From: Flavobacteriaceae bacterium UBA4166 | GTDB lineage: Bacteria; Bacteroidota; Bacteroidia; Flavobacteriales; Flavobacteriaceae | NCBI GenBank assembly: GCA_002379985.1 | Contig: DFVG01000007.1 | Span: 24,942-88,941, forward strand | DNA: 64,000 bases | Direction of reading: 5' to 3' | Part shown: piece after piece, positions 35,294 through 43,772 of the stretch | How the letters are laid out: each line of letters opens with the position of its first letter | Position numbering within the stretch: the stretch's first letter is position 1 | The notes under the pieces: generated by a model | What the model saw: only the letters and a program-made list of their open reading frames with translations | Databases searched by the model: none | Told to the model about the DNA's origin: nothing | Translations under genes and position numbers: made by a program

Positions 35294-37037
35294 TCTTCCA
35301 CAGTTTAAAGATCATAAGCCCAGCAATGCACGCAATACCCCAGAGAACAGCTGCGCCTAGTATGTTTCCGTAAATAACATATCCGGTTCCGAAGAGCGCG
35401 GTGTAAACAAAAAGAATTCCTAAGAGCATAGAGCCAAGGTCAATGGTAAATCGGTCGTGACTGGATTTGAGGGTAATTCCAAGTTGTTTCGAGCTCTCCT
35501 TAAACTTTTTCCAACCAATGCCATATGGGGTCACCGCATTATAAAAGGAGGCTAGGGTAGTGGCTTGTGTCGGGCGCGTTAAAAAGGTTACTAATAACCA
35601 GCTAACCGTTGTGATAGCCACTCCAAGGACCAGTTTTTCATGATCGGCCAGACCGGTATCTACAAATTCAAACACAAGTGCTACAATAAAAGAGACCACC
35701 ATTCCTGTAATCTCGCTGTAGGCGTTGATACGCCACCAAAACCAACGTAGAATAAAGATCAACCCCGTTCCGGCGCCAATTTGTAATAAAATATTGAACG
35801 TGCTCAATGCGCTACTTAAGACCAGTGCCAGTAACGCCGCCACGATCATTAAAATGACCGTTGTTAGTCGGCCTACGGTCACCAATTCTTTTTCTGAAGC
35901 CTCAGGTTGTACAAACCGTTTGTAAAAATCCAGTGAAACATAAGAAGAACCCCAATTAAGATGCGTAGAGATCGTACTCATAAAAGCAGCGATCAAAGAT
36001 GCCACTACAATTCCTAGGAGTCCGGATGGCAAGCGCGTAAGCATAGCGGGATATCCTAAATCATGACCTAACACAGCATTTGGAAATTCTGAACCGATGT
36101 CTGCAAGTTGTGGGTATAATACAAGAGAGGCTAAAGCAATTAAGATCCAGGGCCATGGTCGAAGTGCGTAATGGGCAACATTGAACAACAAGGTAGCTCC
36201 AATGGCATTTTTTTCATCTTTTGCTGAAAGCATTCGTTGCGCAATATATCCTCCGCCACCCGGTTCCGCTCCGGGATACCAAACACTCCACCATTGTACG
36301 GCCAGCGGAATGATTAGTAAGACTAACAATGAATGAGTATCGTTAAAGTCGGGTAAAAAGTTGAGCTTGTCTGCCACATTAGGATGCGTCAACAACGAAT
36401 TCAGCCCTCCAACTTCCGGTAGGTTTATAATGTAGATGGCGGCCCAAATAGAACCTACCATCGCTACAATGAATTGCAGGAAATCAGTCAAGATCACACC
36501 ACGTACCCCGCCGATAGAGCTATAGGCAACAGTTACTAGTGAAGCATAAAGCACGCATTCCCAAGGTGCGAGATCGAATAAGATTCCTCCTATCTTGATC
36601 GCCGCTAAACATACGGAAGCCATGATCATGATGTTGAAGAACACCCCAAGGTATAACGCTCTGAAACCTCTTAAAAAAGCAGCTTCTTTTCCGCTATAGC
36701 GCATTTCATAAAATTGCAGATCGGTTAGCACCTGACTGCGACGCCATAGTTTTGCATAGACAAAGACCGTGAGCATTCCGGTAACGAGAAAAGTCCACCA
36801 GACCCAGTTTCCTGAGATTCCGTTTTGCCGAACAATATCGGTAACGAGGTTTGGAGTATCTGCGGAAAAAGTTGTGGCTACCATGGAGATTCCCAGTAAC
36901 CACCAAGGCATATTGCGGCCTGATAAGAAAAATTCTTGCGTGTCTTTTCCGGAACGTTTGGCAACCCAAATTCCGATGAACAAAAAAACCACAAAAAAGG
37001 AGAGGATAAGAACCCAGTCGAGCGTGGATAATTCCAT
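35286..37037 (-). CDS. Sodium:solute symporter
   Basis: 583 residues with about 14 membrane segments, the size and layout of the SSS (SSSF) family. The N-terminal AKRSGKDTQEFFLSGRNMPWWLLGISMVAT has the characteristic FLSGR-x-MPWWL motif of TM1-TM2, and the GGVRGVILTDFLQF and GAEPGGGGYIAQRMLSAKDEKN segments are also typical. It is an inner-membrane importer coupled to Na+. The substrate cannot be predicted from sequence (sugars, amino acids, choline-like compounds or others). A small HHH gene starts upstream after one base, so it belongs to that transcript. Confidence 0.93.
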   Translation of the reverse strand: MELSTLDWVLILSFFVVFLFIGIWVAKRSGKDTQEFFLSGRNMPWWLLGISMVATTFSADTPNLVTDIVRQNGISGNWVWWTFLVTGMLTVFVYAKLWRRSQVLTDLQFYEMRYSGKEAAFLRGFRALYLGVFFNIMIMASVCLAAIKIGGILFDLAPWECVLYASLVTVAYSSIGGVRGVILTDFLQFIVAMVGSIWAAIYIINLPEVGGLNSLLTHPNVADKLNFLPDFNDTHSLLVLLIIPLAVQWWSVWYPGAEPGGGGYIAQRMLSAKDEKNAIGATLLFNVAHYALRPWPWILIALASLVLYPQLADIGSEFPNAVLGHDLGYPAMLTRLPSGLLGIVVASLIAAFMSTISTHLNWGSSYVSLDFYKRFVQPEASEKELVTVGRLTTVILMIVAALLALVLSSALSTFNILLQIGAGTGLIFILRWFWWRINAYSEITGMVVSFIVALVFEFVDTGLADHEKLVLGVAITTVSWLLVTFLTRPTQATTLASFYNAVTPYGIGWKKFKESSKQLGITLKSSHDRFTIDLGSMLLGILFVYTALFGTGYVIYGNILGAAVLWGIACIAGLMIFKLWKKK

Positions 37038-37038
37038 A

Positions 37039-37635
37039 TTAATAAACTTTTAGGGCTCTGGCTTGCCCCACCCAATTGTCACGATCAATACGCCCGGGAA
37101 AGAAGTCAATCAATTCAGTTATAGTGCGTACATCCGCTTCATCTAACCGACTGATCTGATCGAAATTAAAAATGCCGATCTCATTTAGCTTCAATTCAAT
37201 ATAGGGCCCAATGCCATTGATCTTGGTAAGATCATCCTTTGTCTTAGCATCGCCATAACCAAAGTTGTCAAAATTTAGTTCGGGCTTGCGTTTCGAATAG
37301 GTAACGAAGCTGGTTTTTGTTTTTGCCGCCACTTGTTCTGGAGTTGTCGAGAACTTCGGTTCAGGTTGAGTGACGTTAATTTCTTCTTGTGTTTCTTTTA
37401 CGACCTTCACGATCTTGGGCTTGATCTCGGAAAACAACGTATCTATGTTATTGATTTTTTGCTTTTCGATACGAAGTTGATTCACTTCGTCTTTTAATCT
37501 TCGTGTGAGGGTGCCAAACTTGGTTTTCTGCGTCCACCAAGCAAAAAAATAACCGATGAGAAAGGTACTGAGCATCAAAAGAAAGATCTCCCAGTGGGCT
37601 GTAAATTGTCCAATAAATTCAGAAAAACTATTCAT
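37039..37635 (-). CDS. Membrane-anchored protein with helix-hairpin-helix-like domain
   Basis: 198 residues: N-terminal membrane segment (HWEIFLLMLSTFLIGYFFAWW, about 15-35), a basic coiled-coil-like stretch (40-85), a linker, and a C-terminal domain near 130-198 with KDDLTKINGIGPYIELKLNEIGIFNFDQI, a helix-hairpin-helix-type pattern (INGIGP), then LIDFFPGRIDRDNWVGQA. HHH-like domains of this kind occur in proteins with no DNA role too (often called DUF4332-like), so a DNA-binding role is unproven. It overlaps the upstream OmpA-like gene by 8 bases and has one base to the symporter gene, forming one transcript. Confidence 0.75.
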   Translation of the reverse strand: MNSFSEFIGQFTAHWEIFLLMLSTFLIGYFFAWWTQKTKFGTLTRRLKDEVNQLRIEKQKINNIDTLFSEIKPKIVKVVKETQEEINVTQPEPKFSTTPEQVAAKTKTSFVTYSKRKPELNFDNFGYGDAKTKDDLTKINGIGPYIELKLNEIGIFNFDQISRLDEADVRTITELIDFFPGRIDRDNWVGQARALKVY

Positions 37636-38584
37636 TCGTTGGTTCGAAAACCGCTTCTATTCGTCGGTTTTGTAATTTACCCTTTTCGGTTTTGTTAGTA
37701 GTAAGTGGATTTGATTCACCTTCTGACAAAGCTACTATTTTTTTTCTATCTATTCGCGCTTTATTTATGAGGTACCATCTAACTTCTCTCGCGTCCTTTA
37801 AACCCGATTGATAATTGTCCATCGCATTTCCTACATTATCGGTATGTCCAATAATTTTTAATCGCAGTTCTGGGTGATTATCGAGTATGGTCTTTGCGTC
37901 TTCACCAAATTTTTTCAGATCGGCATTTTCCAAAACGCCGCCCATAGAAAAACGGGGATAAATAATCCGAGATTCCCCAAAATACGCTTGCTCAGCCTTC
38001 TTCAGTCGAATAGAGTCTAAAGGTTTGAAAGAAAAAGAAATACCGTTTCTGGCGTAGTCGTTCTCAGAAAAACTTATGTCAGAAATAATAGATTTAATAG
38101 CGATCTTCCCGTGTGGAATTCCTGTTTGGGTCAAAATACTCTTGATCTTTCTTCCTCGTTTTATGCCGTAATTAGGATTTTCTACTTGCTCGCTAGCACT
38201 GTATTTAGAAAGAATATGAAGCTCTTGGTCGGGGTGTTCTAAGAGATAGGTGTTCAGTTTATATTTGAAATCTACAATACTGGAAGGAATTTCAAGTTCG
38301 TCGGTATTTTTCTTGAATGAAATCGTTTCAGGATATAAAAAGATAATATCCCCTTCAGCATTCAAAGCTTTGAGTCCGTCTAACTGAAACGTTTCTTCAG
38401 AGCTAGCGGTCGAAGAATCAATAACCTCAACATCTTCTTTTGCTTCTGAAACAGGGCTCACGTCACTCAGCCCTTTATCGGTAACCACTTTTGAGGTGGT
38501 TTTAGGTTGCACCCATGAGTAAAGCCAAAGCGCAAAAAAAGCCCAAATCAGAAAGACTAAAAAAGCGATGAGGAAATTCTTCAT
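37628..38584 (-). CDS. OmpA-domain protein with membrane anchor
   Basis: 318 residues with an N-terminal membrane helix (FLIAFLVFLIWAFFALWLYSW, about 4-24). The C-terminal 120 residues are an OmpA/MotB peptidoglycan-binding domain: IIGHTDNVGNAMDNYQSGLKDARE and KIVALSEGESNPLTTNKTEKGKLQNRRIE. An earlier segment (about 85-170: SIVDFKYKLNTYLLEHPDQELHILSKY and KRGRKIKSILTQTGIP) looks like a degenerate second copy of the same domain without the Asp-Asn pair. Such a protein probably joins the inner membrane or wall to peptidoglycan. It is first in a minus-strand operon with the HHH protein and symporter. Confidence 0.82.
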   Translation of the reverse strand: MKNFLIAFLVFLIWAFFALWLYSWVQPKTTSKVVTDKGLSDVSPVSEAKEDVEVIDSSTASSEETFQLDGLKALNAEGDIIFLYPETISFKKNTDELEIPSSIVDFKYKLNTYLLEHPDQELHILSKYSASEQVENPNYGIKRGRKIKSILTQTGIPHGKIAIKSIISDISFSENDYARNGISFSFKPLDSIRLKKAEQAYFGESRIIYPRFSMGGVLENADLKKFGEDAKTILDNHPELRLKIIGHTDNVGNAMDNYQSGLKDAREVRWYLINKARIDRKKIVALSEGESNPLTTNKTEKGKLQNRRIEAVFEPTNE

Positions 38585-38637
38585 GAAGTTATGCTATACA
38601 GTAGTTTGAGTTTTGTTTCGAAAGAGAAACTGTATAT

Positions 38638-38645
38638 CAAATCTA
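38638..38645 (-). promoter_or_regulatory. -7 box for the OmpA-like gene group
   Basis: The minus strand reads TAGATTTG, fitting TAnnTTTG, about 53 bases before the ATG (38584). A TTG on the same strand lies about 24 bases further upstream. This is the only good candidate in the region. Confidence 0.35.
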
Positions 38646-38711
38646 TAAAATTAGGCGGGTTCCTTAGCAATAATTTAATATGTTTTTTAATACTCCATCA
38701 ACAAAATTTAA

Positions 38712-38719
38712 TACATTTG
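38712..38719 (+). promoter_or_regulatory. -7 box for the his operon
   Basis: TACATTTG fits TAnnTTTG. The -33 region (about 38681-38690, TGTTTTTTAA) is T-rich but not an exact match. If this box is used, transcription begins only a few bases before the leader peptide ATG at 38728, giving an almost leaderless start. Confidence 0.5.
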
Positions 38720-38727
38720 TCACAGAT

Positions 38728-38784
38728 ATGACAATTAACAAGCAACATCATCATACTATTTCACTCCACGCTTTGGCGAGGTGA
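38728..38784 (+). CDS. hisL: Histidine operon leader peptide
   Basis: An 18-codon frame encoding MTINKQHHHTISLHALAR, with three consecutive His codons (all CAT, 38746-38754) and a fourth (CAC) at residue 14. It lies 85 bases before hisG, is followed by a strong terminator hairpin, and its stop codon (TGA, 38782-38784) is close to a small hairpin (CGC-TTTG-GCG, 38768-38778 region). This is the classic attenuator design known from enterobacterial his operons: scarcity of charged tRNA-His stalls the ribosome on the His codons and prevents termination. Evidence is composition and position; peptide production was not tested. Confidence 0.85.
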   Translation: MTINKQHHHTISLHALAR

Positions 38785-38815
38785 TTTAGTATTGTGTTCT
38801 TGAAAACATAACCTG

Positions 38816-38850
38816 AAAACCCGTTTGAGCGATGCTTAAACGGGTTTTTT
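38816..38850 (+). terminator. Attenuator terminator of the his operon
   Basis: A 15-bp stem, AAAACCCGTTTGAGC (38816-38830) / GCTTAAACGGGTTTT (38834-38848), with one G-T pair and a 3-base loop GAT, followed by a T-run (38845-38851). It lies between the leader peptide and hisG. It is the expected conditional terminator. I could identify only a weak alternative pairing (AGGT 38779-38782 with ACCT 38811-38814), so the antiterminator is not established. Confidence 0.88.
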
Positions 38851-38868
38851 TATTAACTAATATGACCG

Positions 38869-39723
38869 ATGAAACTAAAAATTGCTGTTCAAAAATCAGG
38901 AAGATTACACGATGATTCCTTACAATTGTTAAAAGATTGTGGGATTTCAATTGACAATGGGAAGGATCAATTAAAGGCACCTGCCAAAAATTTTCCATTG
39001 GAAATTTATTATTTGAGGAACGGGGATATTCCTCAATACTTAAAAGATGGTGTGGTAGACTGTGCGATCGTGGGTGAAAATCTACTCGTTGAAAAAGGAG
39101 AAGGAATTACCCAAATGCAACGCTTAGGGTTTTCTAAGTGTCGTGTATCGATCGCAGTGTCTAAAATTTTTGAATATGATACTGTTCAAGACCTAGCCGG
39201 AAAACGTATCGCAACTTCGTACCCTGTAACACTTCAAAAATACCTTTCGAATAACGGAATTGAAGCTGATCTGCACATTATCAATGGAAGTGTAGAGATC
39301 GCACCAAATATTGGCTTGGCAGATGCTATTTGTGATATCGTAAGTAGCGGAAGTACCTTGTTTAAAAACAATCTTAAAGAAGTAGAAGTGATCCTCAATA
39401 GTGAAGCGGTACTTGCGGCATCGCCAAGAATTCCTAATGCTGTAAATACGTATTTGGAAACTTTACAGTTCCGGATTCAATCGGTTTTAAAAGGTCGCGC
39501 GTCACGTTACGTGCTATTGAATGCTCCCGATTCACAATTAGAAACCATTATAAATATTCTTCCGGGTATGAAGAGTCCTACTATCTTACCCCTGGCGAAA
39601 GAGGGGTGGAGCAGTATTCATTCCGTAGTGCAGCAAGATGAATTTTGGGAAAAAATAGAAGCCTTAAAAGAAGCCGGCGCTGAAGGAATTCTAGTATGTC
39701 CTATCGAAAAAATGGTAGTCTAA
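38869..39723 (+). CDS. hisG: ATP phosphoribosyltransferase (long form)
   Basis: 284 residues, the long form with a C-terminal ACT-like regulatory domain (about 215-284, PTILPLAKEGWSSIHSVV then GAEGILVCPIEKMVV) that binds histidine for feedback inhibition. The N-terminal part is a type-IV phosphoribosyltransferase/periplasmic-binding fold: KIAVQKSGRL (3-12), VVDCAIVGENLL and the PRPP loop ICDIVSSGSTLF. It makes phosphoribosyl-ATP, the first step of histidine synthesis. It lies 18 bases after the attenuator T-run. hisZ is not needed for the long form and is absent. Confidence 0.96.
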   Translation: MKLKIAVQKSGRLHDDSLQLLKDCGISIDNGKDQLKAPAKNFPLEIYYLRNGDIPQYLKDGVVDCAIVGENLLVEKGEGITQMQRLGFSKCRVSIAVSKIFEYDTVQDLAGKRIATSYPVTLQKYLSNNGIEADLHIINGSVEIAPNIGLADAICDIVSSGSTLFKNNLKEVEVILNSEAVLAASPRIPNAVNTYLETLQFRIQSVLKGRASRYVLLNAPDSQLETIINILPGMKSPTILPLAKEGWSSIHSVVQQDEFWEKIEALKEAGAEGILVCPIEKMVV

Positions 39724-39732
39724 AATAACGAT

Positions 39733-41019
39733 ATGAAAAAGATTCTATACCCAAAAACCTCTGAACTGGCCACGTTACTACAACGTCCTGTTCAAAACAA
39801 TGAAAGTTTACGAGCCACGGCGGAAGGCATCTTTTCTGAAATTGAACGAAACGGTGACCAAGCGGTTGCCAAGTACACCAAATTGTTTGACGGTGTTTCT
39901 CTCAATGATTTTAAGATCTCCAAGAAAGTTATAGAAACGGCCGCGAACACTATTTCAGCTAGACTGAAAGAGGCCATCACGGTCGCCTACAACAATATCA
40001 CTTCCTTTCACGAAGCGCAGCAAACACCTGATGTTTCTGTGGAAACCCAACTCGGAGTGCACTGTTGGCAGGAGAAAAGAGCTATTGAAGCTGTCGGGCT
40101 TTATATTCCCGGCGGTTCGGCTCCCTTATTTTCAACGGTGATGATGTTGGCAATTCCAGCCAAAATCGCCGGATGTAAGCGCGTGATCTTATGTTCTCCG
40201 CCTAACAAAAAGGGCGAAATTGCTCCTGAGATCTTGTACACCGCTCAGTTATGCGGAGTGGAGGATATATATGCCGTAGGCGGGATTCAAGCCATTGGTG
40301 CGTTGACCTTTGGAACCCAAAGTATCCCTAAAGTAGATAAGATCTTCGGGCCCGGTAATCGTTATGTGACGGCAGCAAAACAGTTGGCATTGCAATTTGG
40401 TGTAGCCATAGATATGCCCGCAGGTCCTTCGGAAGTTATGGTTTTTGCAGACGATACGGCTATTCCAAAATTCGTAGCAGCCGATTTGTTGAGTCAGGCA
40501 GAACATGGTCCCGATAGTCAGGTTATTTTGGTGTGTACTTCGGAAAAAATAATGAATAAGGTAGCTGAATCATTAGTAGTGCAACTCGATACTTTGCCCA
40601 GGAAAGAAGTGGCTTCGAAAGCCTTAGCACATTCTCGGGCTATTGTCGTCAAAACTAATTCCGAAGCCCTCGCAATCATTAATGCCTATGCACCAGAGCA
40701 TTTGATTTTAGCGGTTTCTGATGCCAAAAACATGGCGAGAAAAGTGGAACACGCAGGATCTGTGTTTTTAGGGAATTATACTCCTGAAAGCGCAGGAGAT
40801 TATGCGTCGGGAACCAATCACACCTTGCCAACCTACGGTTTTGCACGGCAGTATAGTGGGGTTACCCTAGACAGCTTTACAAAGAATATTACATTTCAAG
40901 AAATAACACAACAAGGATTGCAAGCGTTGGGACCGCATGTGGCTTGTATGGCTGCCGCTGAAGGGCTTGCTGCTCACCAACGCGCCGTAAACATACGATT
41001 AGTAGATGACAAAGAATAA
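39733..41019 (+). CDS. hisD: Histidinol dehydrogenase
   Basis: 428 residues. It oxidises histidinol to histidine (two NAD-dependent steps, last reactions). Family motifs: GLYIPGGSAPLFSTVMMLAIPA, DKIFGPGNRYVTAAKQL, GPSEVMVFAD, LLSQAEHGPDSQ with zinc ligands Gln and His, and APEHLIL, SGTNHTLPT. The Zn site residues (His in EHGPDSQ and the later Asp/His) are present. Ten bases separate it from hisG and it overlaps hisC by 14 bases. Confidence 0.97.
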   Translation: MKKILYPKTSELATLLQRPVQNNESLRATAEGIFSEIERNGDQAVAKYTKLFDGVSLNDFKISKKVIETAANTISARLKEAITVAYNNITSFHEAQQTPDVSVETQLGVHCWQEKRAIEAVGLYIPGGSAPLFSTVMMLAIPAKIAGCKRVILCSPPNKKGEIAPEILYTAQLCGVEDIYAVGGIQAIGALTFGTQSIPKVDKIFGPGNRYVTAAKQLALQFGVAIDMPAGPSEVMVFADDTAIPKFVAADLLSQAEHGPDSQVILVCTSEKIMNKVAESLVVQLDTLPRKEVASKALAHSRAIVVKTNSEALAIINAYAPEHLILAVSDAKNMARKVEHAGSVFLGNYTPESAGDYASGTNHTLPTYGFARQYSGVTLDSFTKNITFQEITQQGLQALGPHVACMAAAEGLAAHQRAVNIRLVDDKE

Positions 41020-42058
41020 TACCAATATCAATTCGCTGGTGGCTTCCGGGATTCTTTCTCTAGAGCCGTACCAATCTGCGCGTGATGAATGTAACGTTCA
41101 GGAAGATTCATACACTTTTTTAGATGCCAATGAGCATCCTGTTCCTAGCAAAGTGAATCGCTATCCCGACCCGTATCAAACTAATTTGCGAAAGCAAATA
41201 GCCTCGACAAAAGGGATTCCTGTGGAACAAATTTTATTAGGTAACGGCAGTGATGAGGTGTTGGATTTGATCTTTCGCGTATTTTGTGAGCCCGGTGACA
41301 ATATCATTACACTTCCTCCTACATATGGCATGTACCGAGTGTTAGCAGAGGTGCATCGAGTTGCGGTACTAGAAGTGTTGCTTACAGCGGAATTTCAGCC
41401 CGATCTAGCATCGATTTTACAAAACACAAATTATAAAACCAAGCTTCTTTTCTTGTGTTCGCCAAATAACCCATCGGGTAATTTGATGGACCCAAAAATT
41501 GTTAGGGAACTATTGGATACCTTTCCAGGTATGGTAGTGATCGACGAAGCGTATATTGATTTCGCCGATGCCAAAAGTTGGTCAGCATTGTGCGGTGAAT
41601 ATCCAAACTTGATCGTACTACAAACGTTTTCTAAAGCATACGGTATGGCGGGCATCCGACTGGGAATGGCACTGGCAGCTCCTCAGGTCATTGGATGGCT
41701 AAAAAAGGTAAAACTTCCCTACAACGTGAATGTTCTTACTCAAGAGTTTGCCAGCAAACAGTTGTTGCAAATTGATGCTATAAAAGCATCCATAGCGCTG
41801 CTACAGAACGAACGAACAATATTGGCAGAAACGCTTAAAGAAATTTCATTCGTAGAAGAAGTGTTTCCTTCCGATGCAAATTTCTTGCTGGTACGCTTTC
41901 AACAAGCGAATGAAACTTATAAGAAACTTCTTGAAAAAGGGATCGTTGTTCGCAACAGAAGTAACCTTCCTAACTGCAGTAACTGTCTGCGCATTACCGT
42001 GGGTACGCCTGAAGAAAACAAGCACCTGATAAAAACATTAAGATCATTACAATCATGA
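41006..42058 (+). CDS. hisC: Histidinol-phosphate aminotransferase
   Basis: 350 residues of the class I/II PLP aminotransferase fold. It converts imidazole-acetol phosphate to histidinol phosphate with glutamate. Motifs: LGNGSDEVLDLIF (PLP ring), PNNPSGNL, VVIDEAYIDF (Asp and Tyr that hold PLP) and the Schiff-base lysine in FSKAYGMAGIRLG. Overlap with hisD (14 bases) and hisB (4 bases) shows translational coupling. Two cysteines near the C-terminus (NCSNCLRI) are unremarkable. Confidence 0.97.
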   Translation: MTKNNTNINSLVASGILSLEPYQSARDECNVQEDSYTFLDANEHPVPSKVNRYPDPYQTNLRKQIASTKGIPVEQILLGNGSDEVLDLIFRVFCEPGDNIITLPPTYGMYRVLAEVHRVAVLEVLLTAEFQPDLASILQNTNYKTKLLFLCSPNNPSGNLMDPKIVRELLDTFPGMVVIDEAYIDFADAKSWSALCGEYPNLIVLQTFSKAYGMAGIRLGMALAAPQVIGWLKKVKLPYNVNVLTQEFASKQLLQIDAIKASIALLQNERTILAETLKEISFVEEVFPSDANFLLVRFQQANETYKKLLEKGIVVRNRSNLPNCSNCLRITVGTPEENKHLIKTLRSLQS

Positions 42059-43191
42059 AGCGTAAAGTATTATTTATAGATAGAGACGGAACTTTGATTC
42101 GTGAGCCTGAAGACGAGCAAATTGACTCTTTTCAGAAATTAATCTTCTATCCAAGAGCCTTGTTCAATCTCTCAAAAATTGCAGCAAGTGGTGGTTTTGA
42201 ACTGGTGATGGTCACCAATCAAGATGGATTGGGAACGGAATCTTTTCCCGAAGCATCGTTTTGGCCCGTGCATAATTTAGTGCTTTCTACCTTTGAAAAC
42301 GAAGGTGTGGTGTTCGATGATATTATTATTGATCGCACATTTGCGAAAGAGAAACAACCTACACGCAAACCAGGGACGGCCTTATTGCAGGACTATTTTT
42401 CTGAAACGTACGATCTAAAGAACAGTTTTGTAATTGGTGACCGACTTACCGATGTGGAACTCGCAAAGAACTTAGGAGCCAAGGCTATTTTTATAGACGA
42501 CCATCCAGATCTGGGCGCTTTAGAGCTCAATGCTACAACGTCAGACCTCGATGCTGTTATTGCATTGACCACAAAAAGCTGGGATGAGATTTATTCGTTC
42601 TTAATGAATCACAATCGTATCGCAAACCTTTCCCGAAATACAAAGGAAACCAATATTGACGTCAAATTGAACCTAGATGGAACCGGTAAAAGCAGCTGCA
42701 CCACCGGAATCGCATTTTTTGATCACATGTTAGATCAATTGGCGAAGCATGGAAATCTTGATCTAACTATTTCTGTGGCGGGCGATCTAGAAGTAGACGA
42801 GCATCATACCATTGAGGACACCGCCCTTGCTTTGGGTACGGCCTTTCAGCAAGCGCTAGGAGATAAAAAGGGATTGGCTCGTTACGGCTTTTGCTTGCCT
42901 ATGGATGATTGTTTGGCACAAGTTGCCATTGATTTTGGGGGACGGAATTGGCTGGTGTGGGAGGCAGCATTCAAGCGTGAAATGATTGGAAAGATGCCTA
43001 CGGAAATGTTTATGCATTTCTTTAAATCGTTTTCTGATGCGGCACAGTGTAATTTGAATATTAAAGCCGAAGGTACCAACGAACACCACAAGATTGAAGC
43101 CATCTTTAAAGCATTTGCGAAAGCAATTAACATGGCGGTGCAGCGGGATTTGAATTCTAATGAGCTACCCACTACAAAAGGTATGTTATGA
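42055..43191 (+). CDS. hisB: Bifunctional histidinol-phosphatase / imidazoleglycerol-phosphate dehydratase
   Basis: 378 residues, a fusion of two enzymes. The N-terminal HAD phosphatase (1-165) has the nucleophile motif FIDRDGTL with Asp9 and Asp11 and the later GDRLTDVELAKN motif. The C-terminal IGP dehydratase (about 185-378) carries the metal histidines in FFDHMLDQLAKHG, DEHHTIEDTALALG and EGTNEHHKIEAIFKAFAKA. It does steps 7 and 9 of histidine synthesis. Overlaps of 4 bases on both sides couple it to hisC and hisH. The same fusion occurs in enterobacteria and many Bacteroidota. Confidence 0.97.
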   Translation: MKRKVLFIDRDGTLIREPEDEQIDSFQKLIFYPRALFNLSKIAASGGFELVMVTNQDGLGTESFPEASFWPVHNLVLSTFENEGVVFDDIIIDRTFAKEKQPTRKPGTALLQDYFSETYDLKNSFVIGDRLTDVELAKNLGAKAIFIDDHPDLGALELNATTSDLDAVIALTTKSWDEIYSFLMNHNRIANLSRNTKETNIDVKLNLDGTGKSSCTTGIAFFDHMLDQLAKHGNLDLTISVAGDLEVDEHHTIEDTALALGTAFQQALGDKKGLARYGFCLPMDDCLAQVAIDFGGRNWLVWEAAFKREMIGKMPTEMFMHFFKSFSDAAQCNLNIKAEGTNEHHKIEAIFKAFAKAINMAVQRDLNSNELPTTKGML

Positions 43192-43772
43192 GTACAGTAG
43201 CGATTATTGACTACGGCGCCGGAAACATCCGTAGCATACAGTTTGCCCTAGAACGTTTAGGCACTACCGGGTTGGTGACCAGCAATGCTTCGGAAATTGC
43301 AGCATCCAACCACGTGATTTTTCCCGGTGTAGGGGCAGCAGGAAAGGCAATGGAAAAGTTGCAAGCTTCAAAACTAGACCTTCTTATTCCGAAGCTAACA
43401 CAACCCGTCTTAGGGATCTGCTTAGGAATGCAGTTGTTGTGTCGTTCTTCCGAAGAAAACACCACCAAAGGACTTGATATTTTTTCCGAAGATGTAACAC
43501 GTTTTTCTACAGACGTTAAGATTCCACATATGGGCTGGAATACCATCACTGAGCTACGTTCGCCCTTGTTTGAAGATGTGAGGGAAGAGGCTTATGTGTA
43601 TATGGTGCACAGTTATTATGTTCCGAAGAACTCACAAACAATCGCTATTACTGACTACGGACTAGCCTATGCCGCAGCAATACAAAAAGATAATTTTTTT
43701 GGCGTACAATTTCACCCTGAAAAAAGCGGTGAAGCAGGAGCCCAAGTATTACAAAACTTTTTAGCCTTATGA
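43188..43772 (+). CDS. hisH: Imidazole glycerol phosphate synthase, glutaminase subunit
   Basis: 194 residues of the class I glutamine amidotransferase fold. The nucleophile is Cys78 in LGICLGMQLL, and the His-Glu pair is in FHPEKSG near the end. It releases ammonia from glutamine for HisF. PGVGAAGKAM is the oxyanion-strand loop. It overlaps hisB and hisA by 4 bases each. Normal length and intact catalytic triad. Confidence 0.97.
   Translation: MSTVAIIDYGAGNIRSIQFALERLGTTGLVTSNASEIAASNHVIFPGVGAAGKAMEKLQASKLDLLIPKLTQPVLGICLGMQLLCRSSEENTTKGLDIFSEDVTRFSTDVKIPHMGWNTITELRSPLFEDVREEAYVYMVHSYYVPKNSQTIAITDYGLAYAAAIQKDNFFGVQFHPEKSGEAGAQVLQNFLAL

Noticed and set aside
38595..38637. Inverted-repeat-like sequence (ATACA...TGTAT and GTTTC...GAAAC) upstream of the OmpA-like gene
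   Set aside because: Short arms with unequal bulge, no T-run; not convincing as attenuator or terminator.
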